The position numbers and the translations under genes are program-made. Below, piece after piece: positions 33,234 to 43,006 of a DNA stretch of 64,000 bases. The notes below the pieces were generated by a model that was given only the letters and a program-made list of their open reading frames with translations, ran no database searches and had not been told where the DNA came from. This stretch comes from Bog-756 sp050014755 (GTDB taxonomy: Bacteria > Actinomycetota > Acidimicrobiia > Acidimicrobiales > RAAP-2): contig JBEKCS010000007.1 of NCBI GenBank assembly GCA_050014755.1, forward strand, positions 14,102 through 78,101. The letters run 5' to 3'. Position 1 is the stretch's first letter. Each line of letters starts with the position of its first letter.

Positions 33234-34631
33234 TCAGACGGTCGGTGCGGGGGCGTTCGGCCCGTCGGTGGGAGGACGGAGGTCCACGACCATCCTCGTC
33301 CCCCCGTCGGCCACGAGCGGGGACTCGGCGTGCACGGTCGCCCCCATGGCCGCGGCCAGCTCGGAGACGATGGCCAGGCCGAGGCCCGAGCCCGAACCCT
33401 GGCCCCGTCCCTCGGACCGGTCCGAGGTGACGTGGCGGTCGAAGACGCGGGTCAGCCGATCGACGGGGATGCCGGGCCCGTCGTCGTCCACCCACACGAC
33501 GGCCCGTCCGCGGTCGGCGGCGACACCCACGACGATCCGGGAGCGGGCGAAGGAGGAAGCGTTCTCCACCAGGTTGGCCACGATCTGTCCGAGGCGGTCA
33601 CGGTCGGCCGTGACCGGGCACGGCGCCTCCGACCCGGGGGCGAGATCGAGGGTGAGCCCGAGTTCGGACGCCCGGGGCTGGAAGCCGCCGGCCACCTGGC
33701 GCACCACGTCGGCGGCGTCCACGATCCGGAGGTCGAGCGAGAACCGGTCGGCATCGAGCCGGGCGAGGTCGAGGAGATCCCGGACCAGCCGCTCGAGGCG
33801 GCCGGATTCGGCGGCGATGACCCGGGCGGCGGCCACGGGGTCGTCGGTGGCGCCGTCGATGACGGCGTCGGCGTAGCCGCGGATGGAAGTGAGGGGGGTG
33901 CGCAGTTCGTGCGAGATCGACAGGAGGAACTGGCGCTCCTGGTCGCGGGCGCGCACCAGGTTGGCGCCCATCGAGTTGATCGAATCGGCCAGTCGGGTGA
34001 ACTCGGGGTCGACGTGGGGCCCGAGGTCGACCTTGGTGTCGAGGTCGCCCGAGGCGACCCTCCCGGTGGCCTCGACCGCGGCCACCAGGGGCCGGGTGAA
34101 GCGCTGGGCCAGTGCGGCAGCGACCAGTGCGGCGGCCGCTGCCCCGGCCAGTCCGACGAGGACGAAGTACCGGACACCGTTGGCCAGGCTGTGGATCTGG
34201 CGGGTGACCACCAGCACCGGCGTGCCGTCGGTCCGGGCGTCGAGCGGGGTGGGAACGGCCGAAAACGCGAGGAGGGAGTTGGTGTGGCCGGTGACCTGGC
34301 GCCCCTCGAGAAGCGCGGCGCTATCGAGCCGGCCCGCTCCGATCCCACCTCCGGGGACTCCGGACAGCGTGCCGTCGGGGGAGAGCAGCACGAACCGGAC
34401 GGAGGTGAAGTCCCCGGCACTGGTGACGACCGCCAGTTCCTTGGCGAACGACGCCTTGGTCAGGCCGGCCCGGTCGGAAAAGGTGGCGGAGATCGCCCGT
34501 GCCTCACCGGCCAGTTCGCGCTCGGCGGTGGTCACGGCGGCCCTGCGGATGAGGACGTAGCCGCCGATGCTGGTGAGGGCCACCGTCACGACCACCAGGG
34601 CGATGATGGCGATGGTCAACCGACGCCTCAC
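33234..34631 (-). CDS. Membrane sensor histidine kinase
   Basis: 465 residues. TM1 about 6-27, periplasmic region to about 155, TM2 about 156-176, HAMP, H-box SISHELRTPLTS with H241, and an ATPase domain with NLVENASSFA, DDDGPGIP and GSGSGLGLAIV. GTG start, 49 bp after the regulator gene on the same strand. The sensor region has no recognised domain. Confidence 0.92.
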   Translation of the reverse strand: MRRRLTIAIIALVVVTVALTSIGGYVLIRRAAVTTAERELAGEARAISATFSDRAGLTKASFAKELAVVTSAGDFTSVRFVLLSPDGTLSGVPGGGIGAGRLDSAALLEGRQVTGHTNSLLAFSAVPTPLDARTDGTPVLVVTRQIHSLANGVRYFVLVGLAGAAAAALVAAALAQRFTRPLVAAVEATGRVASGDLDTKVDLGPHVDPEFTRLADSINSMGANLVRARDQERQFLLSISHELRTPLTSIRGYADAVIDGATDDPVAAARVIAAESGRLERLVRDLLDLARLDADRFSLDLRIVDAADVVRQVAGGFQPRASELGLTLDLAPGSEAPCPVTADRDRLGQIVANLVENASSFARSRIVVGVAADRGRAVVWVDDDGPGIPVDRLTRVFDRHVTSDRSEGRGQGSGSGLGLAIVSELAAAMGATVHAESPLVADGGTRMVVDLRPPTDGPNAPAPTV

Positions 34632-34680
34632 GTCCGGTCACCCGGCCCGTCGGCGCATGCGGGTGGTGGGGTAGCCATGG

Positions 34681-35367
34681 TCATGCGAGCCGGTAACCGA
34701 CGCCCCAAACCGTCGCCAGCGGAAGATCGGTCCCGAGCTTGCGGCGCAGCTGGCGGACGTGGACGTCCACCGTCCGCTCGTCGCCGTACCAGTCCGGTCC
34801 CCACACGCCGTCGAGCAGCTGCTGGCGGGACAGCGCGAGCCCCTCGTTCCGGACGAGGAACGCCAGCAGGTCGAACTCCCGGGTAGCGAGGGCCACGACC
34901 TCACCACCCACGCTCGCTTCCCGTCGACCGGTGTCGACGGTGACCGAGCCGAACGTGGCCAGGTCGGCCGTCCCGGGTCCGATGGGGCGGGCATCGCGGC
35001 GGAGGATGGCGTGGACCCGGGCCACCAGCTCGCGAGCGCTGAACGGCTTGGTCACGTAGTCGTCGGCACCGAGCTCGAGACCGAGGACGCGGTCGACCTC
35101 GTCGTCGCGGGCGCTCAGGATGAGGACCGGCACCGGCGGGTTCCGGGCGGCCAGCGTCCGGCACACGTCGAGCCCGTCGAGCTCGCCCGGCAGGCCGATG
35201 TCGACGATGACCAGTCGGGGCCGTTCCCGGTCGACCACGGCCAACCCCGTTCCGGCGTCTCCGGCCTGGAGGGCCCGGATGCCGTCCCTCCGCAGGTACA
35301 TGGCGACGAGGTCGCTGATGTGATGGTCGTCCTCGATGACCACGACGCAGACTTCGGTGCTCGCCAT
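34681..35367 (-). CDS. OmpR-family response regulator
   Basis: 228 residues: receiver with E12-D13-D14, phospho-acceptor D56, GADDYVTKPFS, and winged-helix output (ATREFDLLAFL ... VDVHVRQLRRKLG ... VWGVGYRLA). First gene of a pair with the kinase. On the minus strand CAGGCT lies 6 nt before the ATG, another likely leaderless start. Promoter region shared with divergent trpC. Confidence 0.93.
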   Translation of the reverse strand: MASTEVCVVVIEDDHHISDLVAMYLRRDGIRALQAGDAGTGLAVVDRERPRLVIVDIGLPGELDGLDVCRTLAARNPPVPVLILSARDDEVDRVLGLELGADDYVTKPFSARELVARVHAILRRDARPIGPGTADLATFGSVTVDTGRREASVGGEVVALATREFDLLAFLVRNEGLALSRQQLLDGVWGPDWYGDERTVDVHVRQLRRKLGTDLPLATVWGVGYRLA

Positions 35368-35471
35368 CGGACCAGCCTGCCACCGGGCCCGACCCGCGCG
35401 ACGCCATCGTTAGGGAAGTGTGAGGTGGCCCACCACCGGCGGGGGACGGGCCACCGGTAGGCTGACCGGAC

Positions 35472-36281
35472 ATGCCGGCGTACCTCGACTCGATCCTCGC
35501 CGCCCACCGGGCCGCCGCCTCGGCAGACACTCGCGACCCTGCTGCGGTCATGGAGGAGGCGAAGGAGTGGGCCCGCACGGAGGGCGTCGCCGGCCGACGC
35601 GGATTCGTCGATGCGCTGGTCGCCGGCCGGGCCGCCCGGGGCATGGCCGTCATCTCGGAGATCAAGCGGCGGTCACCGTCCAAGGGTGACCTCGACCCGG
35701 GGCTCGACCCGGCGTCGGTGGCCGTCGACTACCAGGCCGGCGGTGCCTCGTGCCTCTCGGTCCTGACCGACGAGGAATTCTTCGGCGGCAGTCGTGACGA
35801 TCTGGTGGCCGCCCGGTCGGCGTGCTCGCTGCCCGTGCTCCGGAAGGACTTCACCGTCAGTGCCCTCGACGTGTGTGACGCGGCCGCGATGGGAGCGGAC
35901 GCCGTCCTGCTCATCGTGGCCGCGCTGGACGACGGGGAGCTGTACGACTTCCTCGGCCTCGCCAGGGACCTTCGGCTGGCCGGGCTGGTCGAGGTCCACG
36001 ACGAGGCCGAGCTGGACCGTGCGCTCGCCGTCGGAGCCGACCTGGTGGGCGTGAACCAGCGGGACCTGCGGACATTCGAGGTCGACCGCGAGCGGGCGTT
36101 GCGGATGGGGGAGCGGATGCCCGACGGGGTCGTGGCCGTCGCCGAGTCCGGCATCCGGGACGCCGCCGACGTGGAGCGCCTGGCATCCGCCGGATACACG
36201 GCGGTCCTGGTCGGGGAGGCCCTCGTCCGCTCGGCCGACCGGACGTCGGCGGTGGACGGTCTGCTCGGCGCCCGGGCATGA
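35472..36281 (+). CDS. trpC: Indole-3-glycerol phosphate synthase
   Basis: Barrel enzyme, 269 residues: EIKRRSPSKGDL near the N-terminus, CLSVLTDEEFFGGS, LPVLRKDFTVS with the catalytic Lys, GVNQRDLRTFEVD and AESGIRDAADV. It is the first gene of trpCFBA. TAGGCT at 35458-35463 lies 8 nt before the ATG and is the probable -10. Overlaps trpF by 4 bp (ATGA). Confidence 0.95.
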   Translation: MPAYLDSILAAHRAAASADTRDPAAVMEEAKEWARTEGVAGRRGFVDALVAGRAARGMAVISEIKRRSPSKGDLDPGLDPASVAVDYQAGGASCLSVLTDEEFFGGSRDDLVAARSACSLPVLRKDFTVSALDVCDAAAMGADAVLLIVAALDDGELYDFLGLARDLRLAGLVEVHDEAELDRALAVGADLVGVNQRDLRTFEVDRERALRMGERMPDGVVAVAESGIRDAADVERLASAGYTAVLVGEALVRSADRTSAVDGLLGARA

Positions 36282-37030
36282 CGACCGTCCCGGCGTCAGA
36301 CGGGGACGAGCCGGAACTGTTCGTCAAGATCTGCGGGATCACCTCGGAGGCCGACGCCCTCCTGGCGGTCGGCATGGGCGCCTCGGCGGTGGGGTTCGTC
36401 TTCGCCCCCTCGCCCCGTCAGATGGCACCGTCGGTGGTGGCCGACATCGTGAAGCGACTGCCCCACGAGACGGTGACCGTCGGAGTGTTCCGCAACGAGT
36501 CGCCCCGTCGGGTGGTGGAGATCGCCGCGCAGATCGGGCTCCGCGCCGTGCAGCTCCACGGCCTCGAATCGGTCGAGGACACCCGCTGGGTGGCCGAGCG
36601 GGTCGCCTGGACCATCAAGGCGTTCCCGGCCGGACACCGCAACATCGAGCGCTTCGCCGAGTACGGGGCCCGGACCCTGATGATCGACGGCCCGAATCCG
36701 GGGTCCGGGGAGCTCTTCGACTGGAGGCTGGCCGAGGGTGTCGTGGACCCGGGCCGGTTGATCGTTTCGGGCGGTCTCCGACCCGACAACGTGGCCGGTG
36801 CCATCGCCCACCTCCATCCGTGGGGCGTCGACGTGGCGAGTGGCGTGGAGTCCGCACCCGGATTCAAGGATCCGGCCAAGGTGCGCGAGTTCGTCCTGGC
36901 CGCCCGGGAGGCCGGCCGGAGGGTCGCGGCCGCGCGTCTGGCCGACGGGCTCGCCGGGGACGACGACGGTGACGCCGCACCGGGCCCCCGCCGTTCCACC
37001 GACCTCTTCGATTGGCAGGACGACGGATGA
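36278..37030 (+). CDS. trpF: Phosphoribosylanthranilate isomerase
   Basis: 250 residues: VKICGITSEADALLAV with the catalytic Cys, GFVFAPSPRQM, VGVFRNESP, VQLHG and LMIDGPNPGSGELFDW, ending in GVDVASGVESAPGFKDPAKV. About 35 residues longer than usual because of an Ala/Arg- then Asp/Gly-rich C-terminal extension. Having trpF next to trpC means HisA need not double as PriA. Confidence 0.94.
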   Translation: MTTVPASDGDEPELFVKICGITSEADALLAVGMGASAVGFVFAPSPRQMAPSVVADIVKRLPHETVTVGVFRNESPRRVVEIAAQIGLRAVQLHGLESVEDTRWVAERVAWTIKAFPAGHRNIERFAEYGARTLMIDGPNPGSGELFDWRLAEGVVDPGRLIVSGGLRPDNVAGAIAHLHPWGVDVASGVESAPGFKDPAKVREFVLAAREAGRRVAAARLADGLAGDDDGDAAPGPRRSTDLFDWQDDG

Positions 37031-37101
37031 CCGCAATCGCCCGCCGCCCCCAGCCGCCCTCCGACCCCGACTCGAACCGAACAGCGAGCACCACACGATG
37101 A
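37027..37101 (+). CDS. 24-codon ORF bridging trpF and trpB
   Basis: ATG 37027 overlaps the trpF stop (ATGA) and its own TGA overlaps the trpB ATG (ATGA at 37098). The peptide (MTAIARRPQPP..., Pro/Ser/Thr/Arg-rich) has no recognisable domain. It may act only to carry ribosomes across the 67-bp gap between the two genes. It could also be chance. Confidence 0.3.
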   Translation: MTAIARRPQPPSDPDSNRTASTTR

Positions 37102-38294
37102 GCACCGAGACCACAGCGATCATGGGCGACCCCGGGCAGACCGGGCGCTTCGGCGACTTCGGGGGACGCTACGTCCCCGAGTCGTTGGTGCCGGCCTGCA
37201 TCGAACTCGAGAGCGCCTTCCGCGACGCCTGGGCCGACCCGGCGTTCCGGGCCGAGCTCGACGGCATCCTCCACAGCTACGGCGGTCGTCCGACGCCGGT
37301 CACCGAGTGCGGCCGACTCTCCGACCACCTGGGTGTCCGCCTGCTCCTCAAGCGGGAGGACCTCAACCACACCGGATCCCACAAGCTCAACAACGTGGTG
37401 GGTCAGGGTCTGCTCGCCCGTCGGATGGGAAAGCGCAAGCTGGTGGCCGAGACCGGCGCCGGCCAGCACGGAGTGGCCACGGCCACGGCCGCCGCACTGT
37501 TCGGAATGGAGTGCATCGTCTACATGGGAGAGGTCGACACACGGCGCCAGGAGCTCAACGTGTTCCGCATGGAGCTGCTGGGTGCCACGGTCATCCCGGT
37601 GACCAGCGGCAGCCGCACCCTGAAGGACGCCGTCAACGAGGCGTTGCGGGCCTGGGTCGCCTCGGTGGGGGACACCCACTACTGCCTCGGGTCGGTGATG
37701 GGTCCCCATCCCTACCCGTGGATGGTCCGCGAGTTCCAGCGGGTGATCGGGGACGAGGCCCGCGAGCAGTGCCGTGCACTGCTCGACGGTGGATCCCCCG
37801 ATGTGGTGGTCGCCTGCGCCGGCGGGGGCTCGAACGCCGCCGGGATCTTCGCCGGGTTCGCCGACACCACCTCCGCGCAGTTGGTGGCGGTCGAGGCGGC
37901 CGGCGGTGCCGCGGTCTCGACCGGGATCCCCGGTGTCCTGCACGGCATGCGCAGTGCTCTGCTCCAGGACGAGGTCGGTCAGATCCTCGAGGCCGAGTCC
38001 ATCTCCGCCGGCCTCGACTACCCGGGTATCGGACCCGAGCACGCCCATCTGGCCGCACTCGGCCGTGCCCGCTACGTGTCGGCCGACGACGACTCGGTGC
38101 TCGAGGCGTTCCAGCTCCTGGCCCGGACCGAGGGCATCCTGCCCGCACTCGAGTCGGCCCATGCCCTGGCCTGGGTGGTCGCCGCCGCCGAAACCGGCGA
38201 ATTGGCACCCGGGTCGACCGTGCTGATCAACCTGTCGGGACGGGGCGACAAGGACGTCGCCCAGGTGCGGGACATCCTGAGGGGACGGTCGTGA
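37098..38294 (+). CDS. trpB: Tryptophan synthase beta subunit
   Basis: PLP enzyme joining indole and serine, 398 residues. N-terminal FGDFGGRYVPESLVPA, PLP-lysine motif EDLNHTGSHKLNN, AETGAGQHGVATATAAALFG, the phosphate-binding CAGGGSNAAGIFAGF and GLDYPGIGPEHA. ATG 37098 chosen; ATG 37122 is an alternative that would drop eight residues. Stop overlaps trpA (GTGA). Confidence 0.96.
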   Translation: MSTETTAIMGDPGQTGRFGDFGGRYVPESLVPACIELESAFRDAWADPAFRAELDGILHSYGGRPTPVTECGRLSDHLGVRLLLKREDLNHTGSHKLNNVVGQGLLARRMGKRKLVAETGAGQHGVATATAAALFGMECIVYMGEVDTRRQELNVFRMELLGATVIPVTSGSRTLKDAVNEALRAWVASVGDTHYCLGSVMGPHPYPWMVREFQRVIGDEAREQCRALLDGGSPDVVVACAGGGSNAAGIFAGFADTTSAQLVAVEAAGGAAVSTGIPGVLHGMRSALLQDEVGQILEAESISAGLDYPGIGPEHAHLAALGRARYVSADDDSVLEAFQLLARTEGILPALESAHALAWVVAAAETGELAPGSTVLINLSGRGDKDVAQVRDILRGRS

Positions 38295-39094
38295 GTCCGG
38301 CCGCTCCGCCCCGCACCCCCGGCCGCCTCGAGTCGGCCCTGCGGGCCCGGCGGGATGCCGGCCACAAACTCCTCATCCCCTACATCACCGGCGGGCTCGA
38401 CGACGAGTGGCTCCTGGTGTTGGAGGCGTTGGCCGGTGCCGGAGCGGACGCCATCGAAGTCGGCATCCCCTTCTCGGATCCGATGATCGACGGCCCGGTG
38501 ATCCAGGAGTCCTCACTCCGGGCCCTCGGGCGGGGCACCACCCCCGAGGGGGTGCTGGCCGACCTGAGCAGGGTCGACGTGGGGGTGCCGCTCGTGGTCA
38601 TGACGTACTACAACCTCATCTACCGGGCCGGACACGCCCGCATCGCCGGGACCATGCACCAGTCGGGCGTCTCCGGTGCGATCATCCCGGACCTCCCGCT
38701 GGAGGAGGTCGGGGAGTGGGCCGACGCGGCGGACGCCGAGGACGTGGCCACCGTGCTGCTGGTCGCCCCGTCCACCCCCGACGACCGGATGGATCTGATC
38801 TGCGAGCGTTCCCGTGGGTTCGTCTATGCCGTCGGACGGATGGGGGTGACCGGCGAGCAGGCCGTGCTGGCCGGCTCGGCCAGCGAGGTGGCGATCCGGG
38901 TGCGATCCGTGACCGATCTCCCGGTGTGCGTGGGGATCGGCGTGTCCACACCCGACCAGGCCGCGTCGCTGTGCGAAGCGGCCGACGGGGTGGTCGTCGG
39001 CTCGGCACTGGTTCGTCGCCTCCTCGAGGGCGGCGGTCCTGACGGGGCCGCCGAATTCGTGGGATCGCTGCGGGCCGCCATCGACGCCGGCTGA
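38291..39094 (+). CDS. trpA: Tryptophan synthase alpha subunit
   Basis: Releases indole from indole-3-glycerol phosphate. 267 residues with IPYITGGL, the catalytic Glu in EVGIPFSDPMIDGPVIQ, MTYYNLIYRAG, PDLPLEEV and VGIGVSTPDQA. GTG 38291 overlaps the trpB stop. Last gene of the operon. Confidence 0.95.
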   Translation: MSPAAPPRTPGRLESALRARRDAGHKLLIPYITGGLDDEWLLVLEALAGAGADAIEVGIPFSDPMIDGPVIQESSLRALGRGTTPEGVLADLSRVDVGVPLVVMTYYNLIYRAGHARIAGTMHQSGVSGAIIPDLPLEEVGEWADAADAEDVATVLLVAPSTPDDRMDLICERSRGFVYAVGRMGVTGEQAVLAGSASEVAIRVRSVTDLPVCVGIGVSTPDQAASLCEAADGVVVGSALVRRLLEGGGPDGAAEFVGSLRAAIDAG

Positions 39095-39169
39095 GCGCCT
39101 GTTCTGCGGTCGACCCGCCGATGGCGACGATCAGTCGCAGGACGCGTTGTCCGGTGGTAGACCCTGCCC

Positions 39170-40606
39170 ATGTCCGATCGACGGCGGAGACGCGTCCTAC
39201 CGATGGCGACGGCGGCCACCTGCCTCGCCCTGCTGGTCTCGGGCTGCGGGTCCAGCTCGTCGTCCCCACCGTCGACCTCCGCGTCGTCCGCGCCCCTGCA
39301 CGTGACGTGGATGAACGGATTCGACGCTCCGGGCACCCCGGCTCGGTACGACCAGGTCGGCGTACTCAAGGTCGGATCGAGCAGCGCCAAGAACGTCCTG
39401 GTTCTCGAGCCCGGGACCTCAGCGGCCGCCGCCTACTTCGTGCCCCTGGCCAGGTGGATCGTCTCCAAGAACACCAGTTGGCAGGTGTGGTCGGTCGAAC
39501 GGCGGGAGAACCTGCTCGAGGACCAGTCCGAGCTCGACCTCTACAAGCAGCACAAGGTCACCACGACCCAGCTCTTCGACTACTACCTGGGCTACCTGAA
39601 GAACCCGAGCATCACCGATCACTACCAGGTCGTCCCGAACTCGAGCGTCGAGTTCGCCGGTCAGTGGGGGATGGACGTCGCCGTCCAGGACCTCCGCATC
39701 GTGATCGACGCGGCCAACCGTCTGGGCGGCCGGGTCGTCCTCGGCGGCCACTCGCTGGGCGGATCGGTGGTGACCGCCTACGCCACATGGGACTTCGGCG
39801 GTAAGCCCGGGGCCGACGACCTGGCGGGGCTCGTCTACATCGACGGTGCCAGCCCCCCGACCCCGATGACCACCCTGACGGCGACCCAGGACCTCCAGGC
39901 GCTCGCCGTGCCCGACGCGTCTCCCTGGCTCTCCTTCGGCGGGATCACCGCCCCCTACGCCGGACTGTTCGAGGCCACCGGAGCCGCATCCGCCCTCCAG
40001 GACCCGAACGCGCCGTCGCTCGGCCAGACGTCCGGGCTCCTGCCGTCGTACATCGTGCCTCCGGTTCCGGTCACCAACCTGGGACAGTACGGCTACGCCC
40101 TCAACGTGGCCACGTCGCCCTCGAGTCTGGAGGCAGCCCAGGGCCACCTCGGACAGGGGATCGCCGCGGCCGGCCCGGTCCACGGGTGGAACGGCACCGG
40201 AGCGCTGACCCCCATCGACCGGTTCGCGTCGATGTTCGAGGGTGCGGGGATCCAGAACGCCAACGGCACGGAGTGGTACTTCCCCCAACGGTTGACCGAC
40301 GACACCGGTGCGGTGGCGGACGGCAACGCCAACCCGGCCCAGAGCGTGCTCGGCGTCGACGCCACCATGGGGCATTCGTTGCCCAAGTCGCTCCTGATCT
40401 ACGCCTTCGGCGCCCACCTCGGCGGCCAAGGCGTCCTGGACGCCACCACGACCCTGGCCCGGCAGTCGGGCATTCCGTCGAGCAACCTGACCCTGGTCAA
40501 CCGCCAGAGCACCTACGCACACAACGACCCGGCCGGTGCCTACCCGGACAACGTCTTCTTCCAGTACCTCATGCCCTTCCTGGCCAAGGTCGCCTCCCGC
40601 GGCTGA
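39170..40606 (+). CDS. Secreted lipoprotein with alpha/beta-hydrolase domain
   Basis: 478 residues. Basic N-terminus, hydrophobic stretch and lipobox LLVSGC mark a lipoprotein anchored outside the membrane, followed by a Ser/Pro-rich linker. The nucleophile elbow is GGHSLGGSVV, preceded by an alpha/beta fold with LVLEPGTSAAAAYF. The C-terminal NRQSTYAHNDP may hold the catalytic His. An esterase or lipase acting at the cell surface is likely; the substrate is unknown. Confidence 0.8.
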   Translation: MSDRRRRRVLPMATAATCLALLVSGCGSSSSSPPSTSASSAPLHVTWMNGFDAPGTPARYDQVGVLKVGSSSAKNVLVLEPGTSAAAAYFVPLARWIVSKNTSWQVWSVERRENLLEDQSELDLYKQHKVTTTQLFDYYLGYLKNPSITDHYQVVPNSSVEFAGQWGMDVAVQDLRIVIDAANRLGGRVVLGGHSLGGSVVTAYATWDFGGKPGADDLAGLVYIDGASPPTPMTTLTATQDLQALAVPDASPWLSFGGITAPYAGLFEATGAASALQDPNAPSLGQTSGLLPSYIVPPVPVTNLGQYGYALNVATSPSSLEAAQGHLGQGIAAAGPVHGWNGTGALTPIDRFASMFEGAGIQNANGTEWYFPQRLTDDTGAVADGNANPAQSVLGVDATMGHSLPKSLLIYAFGAHLGGQGVLDATTTLARQSGIPSSNLTLVNRQSTYAHNDPAGAYPDNVFFQYLMPFLAKVASRG

Positions 40607-40661
40607 CCGTCGGGCGACACGGGACTCCTGGCCCCGCCGCCGCCGCCGGCACGGGCCGAGG

Positions 40662-41093
40662 TCAGGCCCTGGTGCCCGGGGAGATCCTCCTGATGGTGTC
40701 GAGCAGATGGTCCGGGCGGATCTCCTTCGGGACCACGGCGACCGCACCCGCCTGTCGGGCCTCCATCGCCACCTGGCGGTCGACCATCCCCGTATGCAGG
40801 ATGAGGGTCACCCCGGGGACCGTTTCGGACAGCGTCGTGCACAGTTCGATGCCGGTGCCGTCGGGCAGGCGGTTGTCGATGACGGCCACGTCGGGAAGGA
40901 GCTCGGTGATGACCTGGCGGCCCTGGAGGACGGTGCCCACCGCAGCAACCACCTCCATGCCTGCGCCGCTCAAGATGGCGCACAGCTCACCACGCGCCTG
41001 GTCGTGGTCCTCCACCAGGCAGACCGTGAGGGCGGTGACCGGGGGCATTTCGGTGAGGGCGGCGCACATTCCACCAGTTTCGGGGATCGCCAT
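40662..41093 (-). CDS. Stand-alone response-regulator receiver domain
   Basis: 143 residues consisting of a receiver only: acidic EDH pocket, phospho-acceptor D73 in VAVIDNRLPDGTG, HTGM, and VPKE with the conserved Lys. No output domain, so it may act by protein contact, phosphotransfer or as part of a signalling branch. The start could be 41093, 41069 or 41048; the core begins at TALTVCLVEDH. No kinase is adjacent. Confidence 0.78.
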   Translation of the reverse strand: MAIPETGGMCAALTEMPPVTALTVCLVEDHDQARGELCAILSGAGMEVVAAVGTVLQGRQVITELLPDVAVIDNRLPDGTGIELCTTLSETVPGVTLILHTGMVDRQVAMEARQAGAVAVVPKEIRPDHLLDTIRRISPGTRA

Positions 41094-41153
41094 CCCCGGT
41101 GAATAGTGCCAAAGGACCCGCTCTCGGAGCTTCCTCGCCCCGTCCGGACCGGG

Positions 41154-42845
41154 TCAGTCCCGGTGCGGCCGGATGAGCCGGTAGACGGCCCGGACCAGGG
41201 GAATCCGTCGTTTCGGGTGCTCATGGGCCTCGAGCCGCTTGGCGATCAGTTCGCGTCGCTCCTGGAGCTGGCGGAAGGTGATGGCGTCGTCGTCCCCGGT
41301 GAACCCCATCGCCGCCCGGTAGCCGTCGAGGTCGATGGTCTCGTCGGACACCTCGAACCCGACCTCGCGTGCGATCTGCTCGCCGTGGCGCTCGGTGAAG
41401 TAGGTGACGATGGCCACGATCTCGCCCAGGATGTCGACATCGGGGGCCATGGTGGCCATGGCCCCGTTCAGGAACAGCATGTTCTTGACGAACAGCATGA
41501 GCTCCTTCGGGAGGCGTGCCCCGTAGCCGAGGAGGGCCTTGGTCACTTCCCGCAGCTCGGCCACCATCTCCTCGGCGGTCAGCGTGGTCGGGTCGATCGG
41601 GGGGCGGTCGAGGTTGAGGTCGCGGATGACCGCCTCGATGTCCGAGTCGGCCGGCAGCGCGCCCAGGTCCCTCAGGGCCTCGACCTGGACGGTCACGTTG
41701 TTGGTGCTCGCCCCCATCTGCAGGCGGAGGAAGGCCTGGCGCTTGGCCTCGTCCAGCCGGGCGGTGATCCCGAAGTCGAGGAGGGCGACCGTCCCGTCGG
41801 ACTGGACCATCATGTTGCCGCCGTGCAGGTCGCCGTGGAAGACCCCGTAGAGCAGGGCACCCTCCAGGAAGGCGATCAGGCTGGACCGTAGGACGGCGGC
41901 GGTGTCGATGCCCGCCACACGCATGCCCTCGGCATCGCCCCACGAGAACCCGTGGAGGTGCTCCATGACGAGTACCCGGCGGGTCACCAGGTCCGGATGG
42001 GGACGGGGAACCACCACGGCGCGCTGGCCGGTGCCGGCGAACACCGCGGCGATGTCCAGCATGTTCTGGGCCTCGAGTCGGAAGTCGAGCTCCTCGACGA
42101 TGGTCTCGGCGAACAGCTCGACCAGAGCCGGCGGATTGGTGAGGGCGGCGACCGGGATCCGCCCGACCAGGAACGGTGCGATCCACGCCATGGCGGCGAC
42201 ATCCAGACGCACCAACGGCGCGACCCGGCTGCGCTGCACCTTGACCACCACCCGCTCGCCGGTCCGGAGCGTGGCGCTGTGGACCTGGGCGATGGAGGCG
42301 GATGCGATCGGCGTCGAGTCGAACGACGTGAACACCTCGGCCAGCGGCCGGCCGAGGTCCTCCTCGACGGTGCGGCGCACGACGCGGAACGGCTCGGGGG
42401 GCACCCGGTCGCGCAGGAGCCGGAACTCGGCCACCAGCTCCTCGGGGAAGATGCCCTCGCCCGACGAGATGATCTGACCGAGCTTGATGTAGGTGGGACC
42501 GAGGTGCTCGAAGGCGGGCCGGAGCCGGGTCGACAGCCCTGCCCGCGACCGGGGGGTCCCCCGCTCGTTGACACCCCACAGCAGGAGGGCCCCGCCGATC
42601 CGGTAGACCACGGTCAGGACCCGGCCGACGGAGGGGAGGTGTCGGGGGTGGACCAGGTCCCGGGCCAGGTGGGCGGCCTGCTGTCGAAGTGTGTCGATGT
42701 CGGGGTCGCCGCCCCGTGCGAACCGCCACGGCATGGCGTCCGGCTCCACGATCCAGGGTGCGTGCGGGGTGAATGCCCCGATGGCCAGGTCGGACGGTCC
42801 GACATGGCCCGGATCGTCATCCCTCGGTGTGGCGGCGTCGATCAT
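41154..42845 (-). CDS. ABC1/UbiB-family atypical kinase
   Basis: 563 residues. UbiB hallmarks: KxGQ motif in YIKLGQIISSGEGIFPEEL, the Ala-rich loop ASASIAQVHSATL, VVKVQR, EELDFRLEAQNM, catalytic-type loop FHGDLHGGNMM and Mg loop LLDFGITARL. The family supports quinone synthesis or lipid homeostasis through ATPase activity, fitting a menaquinone-using organism. ATG 42845 was preferred over 42905. Its upstream region is now bordered by an IS66 insertion at 43015. Confidence 0.88.
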   Translation of the reverse strand: MIDAATPRDDDPGHVGPSDLAIGAFTPHAPWIVEPDAMPWRFARGGDPDIDTLRQQAAHLARDLVHPRHLPSVGRVLTVVYRIGGALLLWGVNERGTPRSRAGLSTRLRPAFEHLGPTYIKLGQIISSGEGIFPEELVAEFRLLRDRVPPEPFRVVRRTVEEDLGRPLAEVFTSFDSTPIASASIAQVHSATLRTGERVVVKVQRSRVAPLVRLDVAAMAWIAPFLVGRIPVAALTNPPALVELFAETIVEELDFRLEAQNMLDIAAVFAGTGQRAVVVPRPHPDLVTRRVLVMEHLHGFSWGDAEGMRVAGIDTAAVLRSSLIAFLEGALLYGVFHGDLHGGNMMVQSDGTVALLDFGITARLDEAKRQAFLRLQMGASTNNVTVQVEALRDLGALPADSDIEAVIRDLNLDRPPIDPTTLTAEEMVAELREVTKALLGYGARLPKELMLFVKNMLFLNGAMATMAPDVDILGEIVAIVTYFTERHGEQIAREVGFEVSDETIDLDGYRAAMGFTGDDDAITFRQLQERRELIAKRLEAHEHPKRRIPLVRAVYRLIRPHRD

Positions 42846-43006
42846 GGGATCACCACGGTAGGGGACGGCTGCGCCGATTCGTCCGGCACCGTCCGACCAC
42901 TCCACCGTGTGGGCTCGGAGATCGTTCTTGACTCGTGCGCATCCGAATCCGGACTCCCTGGCGGCCGGACGGGGGTCCGGGCGCGGAAGGTGAGCCGAGG
43001 TAAAAA

